In this document: positions 29,898 through 39,590 of the stretch, in pieces | How positions within the stretch are numbered: the stretch's first letter is position 1 | Layout: the number at the start of each line of letters is the position of its first letter | NCBI RefSeq assembly: GCF_900107995.1 | Contig: NZ_FNUM01000001.1 | Span: 724,936 to 788,935 of the forward strand | DNA length: 64,000 nt | Origin: Alcanivorax sp. DSM 26293 | GTDB lineage: Bacteria > Pseudomonadota > Gammaproteobacteria > Pseudomonadales > Alcanivoracaceae | Reading direction: 5' to 3' | Notes under the pieces: generated by a model | Databases searched by the model: none | What the model was told of the DNA's origin: nothing | Seen by the model: only the letters and a program-made list of their open reading frames with translations | Position numbers and translations under genes: made by a program

Positions 29898-30827
29898 TTA
29901 CGGTGTTTCATCCAGCTCTTCCGGTTCCGGAATCAGGAAATCTTCCTTGGTCACCTTCATCATGAACAGAATGTTGGTGACCACGTAGATGGATGAATAG
30001 GTACCCACCAACACCCCGACGATCAGGGCTTCGGAAAACGCCTTCATCACTTCACCGCCGAAGAAGAACAGCGCCACCAATACCAGCAGGGTGGTCAAGG
30101 AGGTATTGATGGTCCGGGTCAGCGTCTGGTTCACCGCACCATTGATAATGGCTTCCGGATCCGTTTCCCGGGTATTGCGGAACTCGTCTCGAATCCGGTC
30201 CGCCACTACGATGGAGTCATTCAGCGAGTAACCAATCAGCGCCAGCACCGCCGCCAGCACCGTCAGATCAAATGGCCACTGCAACAGTGAAAACAGACCC
30301 AGCACGACAATCACATCGTGGAACAGGGCCACCACCGTCGCCACACCGAACTTGTTGGAAAAACGAAACCAGACGTAGAGCATCATCAAGCCCAACGCCA
30401 GCAGCATGGCCGTACCGGATTCATCACGCAGTTCATCGCCCACCTGTGGGCCGACAAACTCCACCTTCAGCAATTCCAGATCACTGTTCTCAGCCTTGAG
30501 TGCATCGAATACCACGTAGCCGATCTTGTCCGCATCCACGCTGTCTTTTGGCGCCACACGGATATTCACTTCCTTGGGCGAACCATAATGCTGGACCACC
30601 GCGTCGCCGAAACCGGCCTCGGACAGATCCGCTCTTGTCTGCGACAGCTCCACATCCACCGGACTTTTCACCACGATGGTAGTACCACCAGTGAAATCCA
30701 GGCCCAGATTCAGGCCCCGGGTCACCAACAGCACCACAGAGATCACTACCAGCGCGATGGAAAGGATTCCCAGAGGTTTCCGGGCACCCATAAAATTGAC
30801 GTTCATTTCTGCCTTACTCATCGCCAT
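29898..30827 (-). CDS. secF: Protein translocase subunit SecF
   Basis: RND-type membrane partner of SecD that uses the proton gradient to pull preproteins through SecYEG. About 309 residues: first helix near residue 20-40, the periplasmic P1-like domain with LDFTGGTTIVV, and five further helices including DHDV-like FHDVIVVLG, IGYSLNDSIVVADRIRD and the TLTRTINTSLTTL block. Starts at 30827 and 30821 are both possible; GAGG lies five bases before 30827. Last gene of queA-tgt-yajC-secD-secF. Confidence 0.97.
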   Translation of the reverse strand: MAMSKAEMNVNFMGARKPLGILSIALVVISVVLLVTRGLNLGLDFTGGTTIVVKSPVDVELSQTRADLSEAGFGDAVVQHYGSPKEVNIRVAPKDSVDADKIGYVVFDALKAENSDLELLKVEFVGPQVGDELRDESGTAMLLALGLMMLYVWFRFSNKFGVATVVALFHDVIVVLGLFSLLQWPFDLTVLAAVLALIGYSLNDSIVVADRIRDEFRNTRETDPEAIINGAVNQTLTRTINTSLTTLLVLVALFFFGGEVMKAFSEALIVGVLVGTYSSIYVVTNILFMMKVTKEDFLIPEPEELDETP

Positions 30828-30834
30828 CACCGCC

Positions 30835-32715
30835 TCAGATACTCAGTTTGGCCGGTGCACGGGCACCGCGACCGTAGATCATTTCCACCATGGCACGGGT
30901 GCCGATGATGGACGTGAACATGGAAGTGAGAATGCCGATGAACAGGGTTACCGCGAACCCCTGTACCGACCCGGTACCGGCAGCAAACAGGATCACCGCC
31001 ACGATCAGGGTGGTGATATTGGCATCCAGAATGGTGGTGAAGGCCTTGCCGTAGCCCTCTTCAATGGCTTGCAGCGGCTTGAGGCCACGGCGCAGATCTT
31101 CTTTCACCCGCTCGAAAATCAGCACGTTGGCGTCCACCGCCATACCCACGGTCAGTACGATACCGGCAATGCCGGGCAGGGTCAGGGTTGCACCGGGAAT
31201 CAGTGACATGATGCCAACGATGATCACCAGGTTGCCGAGCAGGGCCACATTGGCCACCAGGCCAAACACCTTGTACCAGACCACCATAAAGATCAGCACC
31301 AGGACCAGGCCCAGCGCCATGGACTTGAGGCCGGCTTCGATATTTTCCGCACCCAGGCTCGGGCCCACGGTACGCTCTTCGACAATGCTCACCGGCGCCG
31401 CCAGAGAACCGGCACGCAGCAGCAGGGCCAGCTCGGAGGCTTCCGCCGGGTTGTCCAGACCGGTGATGCGGAAACGGCTGCCCAGGGTATCCTGAATGGT
31501 GGCCACGTTGATCACGTACTTGTCCGTGGTGCTGACCATCTTGTCCACGGTGTTGCCATCGGCATCGGTGGTCTTCTGGACATCGGTCTTGGTCTCGATG
31601 AACAGCACCCCCATGGGGTTACCCACATTCTTGCCGGTGATGCGCTGCATGCGCTTGGCGCCATCCCCGTCCAGCGTCACATTCACTTCCGGTGAACCGT
31701 TCTGCTGATCGAAGCCCATACGCGCATCAATGACCTGGTCACCGGTGGCGATCTTGGACTTGCTCAAGGCAACAATACGGCCTTCCTGGCCCTTGAAGGG
31801 GAAAAACTCCAGCCCCGGGGGTGCTACCCCGGTGCGCAGGCGCGCAGACGACACGCTGTTGTCCACCAGGCGAAATTCCAGGGTCGCGGTACGACCAAGG
31901 ATCCGGCGGGCCTGGGACGCATCCTGAATCCCCGGCAACTGCACCACAATCCGGTCGGAGCCCTGGCGCTGCACCACGGCTTCCGCCACACCCAGTTCGT
32001 TGACCCGCTTGTTCAGGGCGGTGCGGTTCTGATCCACCGCATAGTCCTGCATTTCCTTGAGCGCACTGTCATTCAGTGTCAGCACCACTTCCGGGCTGTC
32101 ACCCGCCGGCTTCATGGCAAAGTTATCCAGTGCGCGGCGCAATGGCGCCCGGGCCGCATCGGCGGCCACCTGATCTGCAAAGGTGGCAGTAATGGTGGTG
32201 CCATCCACCGCCACGCTGCGATAGCGAACCCCGGCATCACGCAGGGTCAGCTTGGCATTCCCCGCCCAGGCTTCCATGCGGCTGGTCACCACGTCGTCCA
32301 TATCCACCTGCAGCAGGAAATGCACCCCGCCCCGCAGATCCAGCCCCAGGTTCATGGGGCTGGCACCCACAGCACGCAGCCATTGGGGGGTGGTCGCCGC
32401 CAGGTTCAAGGCCACCACGTAGTTATCGCCCAACAGGTTGGCCGCGATTTCCCGTGCGCGAAGTTGTGCCTCCGTATCATCCAGGCGGACCAGCAGCGAG
32501 GTACCAACCGTTTCACCTGGCCCGTGGTTGAGACCGGCATCATCCAGAGCGCCAAGCACCCTCTGACGAGCCACATCGGTGACTTCACCACCGGCCTCTG
32601 CGTGGCTGATCTGGATGGCAGGCGCATCGGGGTAAAGATTGGGGAGCGCGTACAGGCCGCAGACGATCAGAGCGGTCAGTAGCAGGAAAAATTTCCAGCG
32701 GGGGTAGCGGGTCAT
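30835..32715 (-). CDS. secD: Protein translocase subunit SecD
   Basis: 626-residue partner of SecF. N-terminal helix (WKFFLLLTALIVCGLYALPN), GLDLRGGVHFLLQVD, a large periplasmic P1 domain, and C-terminal helices with GIVLTVGMAVDANVLIFERVKED and ILDANITTLI. Length agrees with gammaproteobacterial SecD. Seven bases separate it from secF. Confidence 0.98.
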   Translation of the reverse strand: MTRYPRWKFFLLLTALIVCGLYALPNLYPDAPAIQISHAEAGGEVTDVARQRVLGALDDAGLNHGPGETVGTSLLVRLDDTEAQLRAREIAANLLGDNYVVALNLAATTPQWLRAVGASPMNLGLDLRGGVHFLLQVDMDDVVTSRMEAWAGNAKLTLRDAGVRYRSVAVDGTTITATFADQVAADAARAPLRRALDNFAMKPAGDSPEVVLTLNDSALKEMQDYAVDQNRTALNKRVNELGVAEAVVQRQGSDRIVVQLPGIQDASQARRILGRTATLEFRLVDNSVSSARLRTGVAPPGLEFFPFKGQEGRIVALSKSKIATGDQVIDARMGFDQQNGSPEVNVTLDGDGAKRMQRITGKNVGNPMGVLFIETKTDVQKTTDADGNTVDKMVSTTDKYVINVATIQDTLGSRFRITGLDNPAEASELALLLRAGSLAAPVSIVEERTVGPSLGAENIEAGLKSMALGLVLVLIFMVVWYKVFGLVANVALLGNLVIIVGIMSLIPGATLTLPGIAGIVLTVGMAVDANVLIFERVKEDLRRGLKPLQAIEEGYGKAFTTILDANITTLIVAVILFAAGTGSVQGFAVTLFIGILTSMFTSIIGTRAMVEMIYGRGARAPAKLSI

Positions 32716-32839
32716 AATACTTTCCGGTGTTGCCGGTCCTTGGGCCCGGGAATGAAAAGCGCTGCGCGCTCACCCCCGGGCAAAACAGGTTTTTTGAGCC
32801 TGTAAAAAGCCCCGTACAGGACGGGGCTGACCGTTGTTT

Positions 32840-33196
32840 TTAGATGGACTTGATGGTGCCTTTGGGCAGGGTTGCCTGGACACTGCCTTTCTGCAGTTTG
32901 ATTTCCAGGTTATTGCTGATTTCCACCACCACGAAGTCATCGGTCACCTTGCTGATACGGCCCAGGATGCCGCCGCTGGTGACCACTTCGTCGCCCTTGC
33001 TCAGGCTTTCCACCAGGTTTTTGTGCTCCTTGGCGCGTTTTTGCTGGGGACGAATCAGGAAGAAGTAGAACACCACCATCATCACCACCAGCATGATCAG
33101 CTCCACACCGCCCGGGCCCGCAGGCGCAGCCGCATAAGCCGGGGAAATCAGGCCGGTGGCCAGCAAGGCCAGGATGGAACGCATTGCGATTTTCAT
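32840..33196 (-). CDS. yajC: Preprotein translocase accessory subunit YajC
   Basis: 118-residue protein with one strong helix (IMLVVMMVVFYFFLIRPQQKR) followed by the conserved LVESLSKGDEVVTSGGILG. The N-terminus looks like a cleavable signal peptide (ALLATGLISPAYA). Start 33196 behind TTGGAGTAATCA. Upstream of secD as usual. Confidence 0.96.
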   Translation of the reverse strand: MKIAMRSILALLATGLISPAYAAAPAGPGGVELIMLVVMMVVFYFFLIRPQQKRAKEHKNLVESLSKGDEVVTSGGILGRISKVTDDFVVVEISNNLEIKLQKGSVQATLPKGTIKSI

Positions 33197-33250
33197 TGAT
33201 TACTCCAAGTTTTCAATAAGCGAAGGGTGCCCCGAATAGCCGGTTGCACC

Positions 33251-34372
<1,122 letters not shown>

Positions 34373-35416
34373 TTAACGCCCCTCTGCGGGAGGCATCTCC
34401 ACCCGCTCGATAAACATGGCATCGCCATAGCTGAAAAACCGGTACTGCGCATCAATGGCCGCCTGGTAAGCAGCCATGACCCGTTCGCGGCCCGCAAAGG
34501 CACTAATCAGCATCAGCAGAGTGGATTTGGGAAGATGGAAATTGGTGACCAGGCAATCCACCAGCCGGAAACGGTAACCCGGATAAATGAAGATATCGGT
34601 CTCCCCCTGCCCCGCCATCAAGGCCCCGGACTGACTGGCCGCCTCCAGGGCCCGCAACGCGGTGGTGCCCACTGCCACTACCCGGCCACCCCGGGCATGG
34701 GCCTGCGCCACCTGCTCCACCAGTGAATCGGGGATCTGGTAGCGCTCACTGTGCATGTGGTGGTCTTCCACCTTGTCCACCCGCACCGGCTGGAAGGTCC
34801 CCGCGCCTACATGGAGGGTGACGAAACCGATATCCACCCCGTGCTGCTCCAGCGCCGCCAGCATCTCGTCATCAAAATGCAGGCCGGCGGTGGGCGCCGC
34901 CACGGCGCCCGGCTCCCTGGCATAGACGGTCTGGTAGCGCTCCATGTCCCCGGCTTCATCCGGCCGGTCGATGTAAGGCGGCAACGGTACGTGACCAATA
35001 CGCTCGAGCGCCTCGAGCAAGGTGTCACAGCCATGGAACACAAGAATGAACAGGGCATCCCGGCGGCCAGTGACCTGGGCTCGCACGCCGTCATCAAACT
35101 GCAGCCAGGAACCCGGCTTCGGCGATTTGGAAGCCCGCACATGGGCCAGCGCCTCACGGTCATCCACCACCCGCTCGATCAGGACTTCCACCTTGCCGCC
35201 GCTTTCCTTCTGGCCAAACAGACGAGCGGGGATCACCCGGGTATCGTTAAAAATCAGCAGATCGCCGGGCCGCACGTGAGAAAGCAGATCCGGGAATTGC
35301 TGATGCTGGAGGGCATCACGGGTGAGAGCCAGCAAGCGGGCATCGCGTCGCTCGGCAGGCGGGTGGCGGGCAATCAGCCCGTCCGGGAGAGCAAAATCAA
35401 AATCGTCGACGTTCAC
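34373..35416 (-). CDS. queA: S-adenosylmethionine:tRNA ribosyltransferase-isomerase
   Basis: Transfers the ribosyl part of SAM to preQ1-tRNA to form epoxyqueuosine. 347 residues when read from GTG 35416 ([18 protein letters not shown]), which matches relatives; the open frame extends about 66 codons further upstream but that part looks non-coding. Motifs [34 protein letters not shown] and [15 protein letters not shown] are present. No strong ribosome site is visible before 35416, and GTG 35431 is an alternative. Confidence 0.95.
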   Translation of the reverse strand: MNVDDFDFALPDGLIARHPPAERRDARLLALTRDALQHQQFPDLLSHVRPGDLLIFNDTRVIPARLFGQKESGGKVEVLIERVVDDREALAHVRASKSPKPGSWLQFDDGVRAQVTGRRDALFILVFHGCDTLLEALERIGHVPLPPYIDRPDEAGDMERYQTVYAREPGAVAAPTAGLHFDDEMLAALEQHGVDIGFVTLHVGAGTFQPVRVDKVEDHHMHSERYQIPDSLVEQVAQAHARGGRVVAVGTTALRALEAASQSGALMAGQGETDIFIYPGYRFRLVDCLVTNFHLPKSTLLMLISAFAGRERVMAAYQAAIDAQYRFFSYGDAMFIERVEMPPAEGR

Positions 35417-35534
35417 GTACTGTACCGGCACGGAAGCTATTGGGGGTGGCAAGGATACCTGCTCTGCCACGAGGAAAAAACACCCTTCATCAAGACCTCT
35501 ACGGCGGCCTCGCGAATAAAGTGCGAGGGGAAAA

Positions 35535-36005
35535 TCAGCTCTTCTTCGGCTTTTTCGGCAATTCCACCGTGGCAGTGGCGGACAGGCGGTCGTGCAGTGT
35601 CTGGTGAGGAGCAATCAGCACCACCAGATAACCAGCGCCGAATAGCGCCCAGGAAACACAGGCGCCCAGAAAACGGACCACGGTCTGCCACAGCTTGACC
35701 GACCCACCCCGATAATCCTGCACCTGCAGCCGCCAGGCACGCATACCCAGCGTCTGGCCGCCGCGCATCCAGAACCAGGCATAAAACAGCCAGGTTTCCA
35801 CCAGCAATAGCGGCAACAGAATGCCTTTGAGAAAACCCGGTGCCGCACGGGTCACACCGTTGATGGATTCTTCCGGCAAACCGGTATGGGGATATACCAG
35901 CACAAAAATACCCGCGGTCACGAACCACAGGGCCATCACCAGAAAACCGTCATACACCAACGCCATCAGACGTTTGAGCAAACCGGCAGGTTGCAGCTTC
36001 TCCAT
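35535..36005 (-). CDS. RDD family membrane protein
   Basis: 156-residue protein with three or four hydrophobic helices ([43 protein letters not shown], a C-terminal pair) and the RDD-type start [11 protein letters not shown], followed by [12 protein letters not shown] and [14 protein letters not shown] 36005 follows TGGAGTGACCTG; the longer frame to 36047 overlaps a terminator. Function of RDD proteins is poorly defined. Last core gene before the island. Confidence 0.85.
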   Translation of the reverse strand: MEKLQPAGLLKRLMALVYDGFLVMALWFVTAGIFVLVYPHTGLPEESINGVTRAAPGFLKGILLPLLLVETWLFYAWFWMRGGQTLGMRAWRLQVQDYRGGSVKLWQTVVRFLGACVSWALFGAGYLVVLIAPHQTLHDRLSATATVELPKKPKKS

Positions 36006-36047
36006 CAGGTCACTCCATTCCGCGTCGGGCCATCGTGATGCGCCCAT

Positions 36048-36076
36048 AAAAAAGCCCGCGCGAAGCGGGCTTTTTT
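36048..36076. terminator. Terminator at the island boundary
   Basis: AAAAAAGCCCGC pairs with GCGGGCTTTTTT over GCGAA. It lies seven bases beyond the CCA-like end of the tRNA-like fragment, reading leftwards, as expected of a tRNA terminator. Confidence 0.9.
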
Positions 36077-36082
36077 ATCATT

Positions 36083-36115
36083 TGGTACAGAGGCCGGACT
36101 CAAATACCGCCCTAA
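36083..36115 (-). other. tRNA 3'-end-like fragment, candidate attachment site
   Basis: On the minus strand the segment reads GGCGGTATTTGAGTCCGGCC then TCTGTACCA: a T-loop-like TTTGAGTCC, a T-stem half, and a CCA end followed by a terminator. The T-loop differs from the usual TTCGA and the rest of a cloverleaf does not follow, so it is a remnant, not a working tRNA. This is what is left when an element integrates into a tRNA 3' end. The parent tRNA cannot be named with confidence (leucine-like acceptor is a guess). Confidence 0.45.
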
Positions 36116-36153
36116 CCCTCTGAATCCACTAAATATTAAAAAGCCTTTTAAGG

Positions 36154-36175
36154 TGTTGGCCCCGCTGTTGGCCCC
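36154..36175. repeat. Tandem TGTTGGCCCC repeat next to the candidate attachment site
   Basis: TGTTGGCCCC occurs at 36154-36163 and 36166-36175, two bases apart. Similar paired GGGGCCAA strings occur at the 3' ends of some tyrosine-integrase genes; here no integrase gene remains. The rest of 36116-36282 shows no gene I can support. Confidence 0.5.
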
Positions 36176-36282
36176 ACTGAAAATGACCTAAAAATGGGAC
36201 CCGAACCCCTTGCGGGCGGCAGTATAGCGCAGGCATCCAAAACAAGTCATTGAACAGCGAAAAACCATGGGTTCTTCCGATC

Positions 36283-36588
36283 TCAGTCTGGCGCTCCATC
36301 TTTATCTGACATCGGCTTGGGCCATAGCCTGGCCGTATGCACCAATGTAAGCACCCAAACTGCCTCCTGATAAACCTCATAGACCAGCCGATAATGTTCA
36401 TGGGGGAACAGTTCCCGCGTGCCAGGCACCTCCCCCTCTCTCCCCATCTCGGGGTGGTCTGCCAGCAATCTTGCCGCCTCCGAGAACCGCATATCCATGT
36501 CACCTGCCGCAACCGGATTATTCGCCGCGATATACTCCCAGATTGCGAGACGGTCTTTCTGGGCCTGAGTGGTCCAGATTACCCTCAT
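36283..36588 (-). CDS. RelE/ParE-family toxin
   Basis: 101-residue toxin of a type II system. ParE-like pattern: N-terminal WTTQAQKDRLAIWEYIA helix pair, PEMGREGEVPGTRELF, HYRLVYEV and VLTLVHTARLWP strands. ParE-type members poison gyrase, RelE-type members cut mRNA; sequence alone does not decide. The start overlaps the antitoxin stop by four bases. First gene of the island. Confidence 0.88.
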   Translation of the reverse strand: MRVIWTTQAQKDRLAIWEYIAANNPVAAGDMDMRFSEAARLLADHPEMGREGEVPGTRELFPHEHYRLVYEVYQEAVWVLTLVHTARLWPKPMSDKDGAPD

Positions 36589-36875
36589 GCGCCAGCCTTA
36601 CCGTCACCCACCCCAGCAGCCCTGCGTGCCGCGAAATCAGCCTCCACCTCATCGTTGGAGCGCCCCTCACCAGCCAGCATCTCTGCCCGACCGGCTTCCA
36701 CCTTGCCCCTCAGAAAATCCTGGTATTCCTGTTCCTGCCGCTTACGCGAAATGTAGCCACGCATCAATTCACGCACGATTTGCGAAGCCGGCCGATGCTC
36801 CGCCTCTGCCACAGCAATAAATTCAGCCCGGAGTTCAGACTCCAGCTTCATTGTGAAAACCGCTTCTTTGCTCAT
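36585..36875 (-). CDS. Ribbon-helix-helix antitoxin
   Basis: 96-residue antitoxin upstream of the toxin. N-terminal RHH: VFTMKLESELRAEFIAVAEAEHRPASQIVRELMRG, then a charged helix that would wrap the toxin. ATG 36875 has GTGAGGTCGGCC upstream; the in-frame codon at 36887 is less well placed. It probably represses its own promoter at the operator below. Confidence 0.86.
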   Translation of the reverse strand: MSKEAVFTMKLESELRAEFIAVAEAEHRPASQIVRELMRGYISRKRQEQEYQDFLRGKVEAGRAEMLAGEGRSNDEVEADFAARRAAGVGDGKAGA

Positions 36876-36894
36876 GGCCGACCTCACGACTAGA

Positions 36895-36922
36895 TACTAA
36901 CAACGTATATACCTCGTTAGTA
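36895..36922. promoter_or_regulatory. Candidate operator of the toxin-antitoxin operon
   Basis: TACTAAC (36895-36901) and GTTAGTA (36916-36922) form a perfect inverted pair 20 bases upstream of the antitoxin ATG, with an A/T-rich TATATA centre. Position and shape fit autoregulation by an RHH protein. Confidence 0.5.
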
Positions 36923-37091
36923 TTTCAGCTCTGAATGCCAATATAAAGCCCCTGCCGAAGTAAAGGCAGCCAGTATGAACACGACACCAGCCCCTAACTG
37001 GCGGCCCACGATTCCAGATTTTTTCAGGCATATATCACCTCCATGAAGCCAGGAAGGAATGGCCTTCCTGACCCCATTTCATGGAGGTTTC

Positions 37092-37424
37092 ATGATCATT
37101 CAATGTCCGTCCTGCCGCTCTATCCGGGTCGCCGCCTTGCAGAATGGCCGTAAGGTTGGCGGCTCTGTTGGAACTGTTGCTGGCGCAGCCAGCGGCGTTG
37201 CCATGGCGACTAGCGGAGCTCGCGTAGGAGCCACCGTCGGCATGGCGTTTGGGCCTGCGGGCTCTGCCATCGGCGGCATCGCCGGTGCGGTGCTTGGTGG
37301 GCTGGCGGGAGGTGTGGCTGGCGGTGAGGCCGGTGCTGCCCTGGGCGCCAAGCTCGACGATACCTATCTCGACAACCTGGAATGCCTGGATTGCGGGCAC
37401 AGTTTCCGCCTTGATTCTGAGTAA
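37092..37424 (+). CDS. Zinc-ribbon / glycine-zipper protein, unknown
   Basis: 110 residues. CPSC near the N-terminus and CLDC near the C-terminus form a split CxxC..CxxC zinc ribbon. Between them lies a long Gly/Ala stretch (about residues 20-85) with GxxxG spacing (for example GGIAGAVLGGLAGGVAGGEAG), which is typical of membrane-inserting glycine zippers. Start ATG 37092 behind ATGGAGG. A split zinc ribbon around a membrane hairpin would place both halves on the cytoplasmic side. No named function. Confidence 0.7.
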   Translation: MIIQCPSCRSIRVAALQNGRKVGGSVGTVAGAASGVAMATSGARVGATVGMAFGPAGSAIGGIAGAVLGGLAGGVAGGEAGAALGAKLDDTYLDNLECLDCGHSFRLDSE

Positions 37425-37450
37425 CCCCTCTTCCCTTTGCTCATTACTCC

Positions 37451-37477
37451 GAAGCCCGCCCTGTGCGGGCTTCTTTA
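37451..37477 (+). terminator. Hairpin after the glycine-zipper gene
   Basis: GAAGCCCGC (37451-37459) pairs with GCGGGCTTC (37465-37473), followed by TTTAT. Confidence 0.7.
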
Positions 37478-37496
37478 TGCCCCTTTGGAGGCTTGA

Positions 37497-37991
37497 ATGG
37501 ATATTCCCACTTTCGTAAAGAACGAGCAGGGCCTGTACCACGTACAGGGCTGCGTTAAACCCGAGGAGATAGTCAGTACCGCGGCCACCATCCTGCTGGA
37601 TGACCTGACGAGCCGGGAAGCGCTCACGGCGCCCACCGATGTCGCGCAGTTCTTACAGCTGGCGCTGGCCCAAGAGAAGAACGAAGTCTTCTCCGCCATC
37701 TTCCTCAACAACAAACACAAGGTGCTCAGTTTCGAGACCCTGTTCACCGGCACCATTGATGGCGCGGCGGTGTATCCCCGTGTGGTGGTGCAGCAGGCCC
37801 TGGCCTGCAATGCCGCCGCCGTGATCTTTGCCCACAACCACCCCTCCGGCTGCTGTGAGCCCTCACGGGCAGATCAGCAAATCACCAAGCGCCTGTCTGA
37901 CGCCCTCGCGCTGATTGATGTCCGGGTACTCGACCACTTTGTGGTGTCCCGTTCCGAGTGGGTCAGCCTGGCCGAACGCGGCATGGTTTAA
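37497..37991 (+). CDS. RadC-like JAB/MPN domain protein
   Basis: 164-residue protein of the UPF0758/RadC type without the N-terminal HhH domain. The JAMM metal motif is complete: Glu in [15 protein letters not shown], then Asp in [29 protein letters not shown] is the family's central strand. Such short RadC proteins are common on plasmids and genomic islands; their function is unclear and DNA repair is not established. Begins 20 bases after the preceding hairpin. Confidence 0.9.
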   Translation: MDIPTFVKNEQGLYHVQGCVKPEEIVSTAATILLDDLTSREALTAPTDVAQFLQLALAQEKNEVFSAIFLNNKHKVLSFETLFTGTIDGAAVYPRVVVQQALACNAAAVIFAHNHPSGCCEPSRADQQITKRLSDALALIDVRVLDHFVVSRSEWVSLAERGMV

Positions 37992-38037
37992 CCCCTTCCT
38001 TTCTCATCACCCTCTCATTATTCATTGGAGATTCACC

Positions 38038-39006
38038 ATGGCACATCTTGTCGAAAACATGGCCTATGTGGGCCGCACACCCTGGCACGGACTGGGCAAC
38101 CAGCTGGCCAGCCAACAACCGCTGGAAGTCTGGATGCGAGAAGCCGGCATGGATTGGGAGATCCGTGAGACCCCGGTGCGCTTTATCAGTAGCGAGGCAG
38201 GCGCTCTCGGGCAGATCTCCTCCTTTCCGGATCAGAAAGTGCTGTTCCGCTCCGACAATCAGGAGCCCCTATCGGTAGTGAGCAACCGCTTCAAGGTGGT
38301 TCAGCCCCGTGAGGTACTGGAGTTCTACCGCGATCTCACCGAGCAATCCGGCTTTGAGCTGGAGACGGCGGGCGTCCTGAAAGGGGGCCGCAAGCTGTGG
38401 GCGCTGGCTCGCACTGGGCAAACAGGCTCCTTGGCAGGCAATGACCAAACCAACGGCTACGTGCTGCTAGCCACCGCCTGTGACGGCACCCTGGCGACCA
38501 CGGCGCAGTTCACCAGTATCCGGGTGGTGTGTAACAACACCCTCGCGGTAGCGCTGAATGGCAACACGCATGCGGTGAAGGTACGCCACAGCACCACCTT
38601 CGATCCGCAAGCGGTGAAGCAGCAGCTGGGGATCTCCGTCTCAGCCTGGGATGACTTCATGTATCGCCTGAAAGCCTTGAGCGAGCGGCGCATCACCCGC
38701 AAGACAGCCGAGAAGGTCATGCAGACCATCTTCACGGATACCGGCTATCAGCCACCGGGTATGCCTGTGAAGGCCAACGAACAGGCCATGAAGAAAGCCA
38801 TGGCCCTGTATGAGGGTGCTGGTCGCGGGTCTGAGCTGGCGTCCGCCAAGAACACGGCCTACGGCCTGCTCAATGCGGTCACCGAATTCGTGGACCATGA
38901 GCGTCGGGCTCGCAGTACCGACAACCGGCTGGACTCCGCCTGGTTCGGCAAAGGCGCCCAGATCAAGCAACGCGCTCTGGAGCAAACCTCCCTGCTGGTC
39001 GCCTGA
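38038..39006 (+). CDS. DUF932 domain protein
   Basis: 322-residue protein of the DUF932 family found on plasmids and phages, sometimes called phage/plasmid-like TIGR03299. Begins AHLVENMAYVGRTPWHGLGN; LSVVSNRFKVVQPREVLEF and TSIRVVCNNTLAVAL are typical. Function unproven; its constant company (RadC, YqaJ) implies DNA processing. ATG 38038 follows TTGGAGATTCACC; the upstream frame overlaps the RadC-like gene and is rejected. Confidence 0.9.
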   Translation: MAHLVENMAYVGRTPWHGLGNQLASQQPLEVWMREAGMDWEIRETPVRFISSEAGALGQISSFPDQKVLFRSDNQEPLSVVSNRFKVVQPREVLEFYRDLTEQSGFELETAGVLKGGRKLWALARTGQTGSLAGNDQTNGYVLLATACDGTLATTAQFTSIRVVCNNTLAVALNGNTHAVKVRHSTTFDPQAVKQQLGISVSAWDDFMYRLKALSERRITRKTAEKVMQTIFTDTGYQPPGMPVKANEQAMKKAMALYEGAGRGSELASAKNTAYGLLNAVTEFVDHERRARSTDNRLDSAWFGKGAQIKQRALEQTSLLVA

Positions 39007-39073
39007 TACCGGCCTGATCTTTCTTCCCCCCCCCTCTCTCTTTTCCCGCTTAAAAGAAAATCTGGAGAACACC

Positions 39074-39499
39074 ATGAATCTGAAATGGCTCTGCCGCCTG
39101 TTGGCGGTATGGGACTGTCGCCCTATGCCTGCTGAATTGGCAGCGGTATGGGGCGCGTTCCTACATGAAGGCTTGATGTGCCATCCCGTCGATCCTGGCC
39201 GGCCCCGCCGGATACTGGAAGCCTGGGACAGTGGCTGCATCGAGCTGATCATCGCGTCCTGTGAATACCTGGACCCGCTTTGGCAGACGGTCTCCCACAT
39301 CTGGTATCAGCCCCGTGGCCGCCCCGGCATCTTCGAGTACGAAGTGGTCAGCGAGTTAGGCGAGTGGCTGGGTGAGCAACTGCTCACTACTGGCCATCTG
39401 CCAAGCAACAAGCAGGCTGAGCGTTATATCGAAGCACTGGTGAATGACTTCTTCGAGATTGGCGAGGAAGCCCCTTCCTCTTCAGGTCGCGCCACATAA
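39074..39499 (+). CDS. Unknown island protein
   Basis: 141 residues, acidic, Trp-rich, no membrane segment. LAAVWGAFLHEGLMCHPVD, WDSGCIELIIASCEYLDPLW and ALVNDFFEIGEE stand out but I do not recognise a family. ATG 39074 behind CTGGAGAACACC. Between DUF932 and the YqaJ gene; the 3' hairpin marks its end. Confidence 0.65.
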   Translation: MNLKWLCRLLAVWDCRPMPAELAAVWGAFLHEGLMCHPVDPGRPRRILEAWDSGCIELIIASCEYLDPLWQTVSHIWYQPRGRPGIFEYEVVSELGEWLGEQLLTTGHLPSNKQAERYIEALVNDFFEIGEEAPSSSGRAT

Positions 39500-39544
39500 T
39501 GGCATTTGGCTATCGCCCTCGTTCAACTTTCATTCCTTACCCCT

Positions 39545-39572
39545 AGCCCCGGCCACTGTGCCGGGGCTTTTC
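39545..39572 (+). terminator. Terminator after the unknown island gene
   Basis: AGCCCCGGC (39545-39553) pairs with GCCGGGGCT (39560-39568), followed by TTTTC. Confidence 0.8.
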
Positions 39573-39590
39573 TTTGTCTGGAGCATTCTC

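Noticed and set aside
36129..36512. Open frame on the minus strand ending in HFQWGQQRGQHLKRLFNI
   Set aside because: Overlaps the toxin gene in another frame and has no start or domain; at most the end is an integrase 3' relic.
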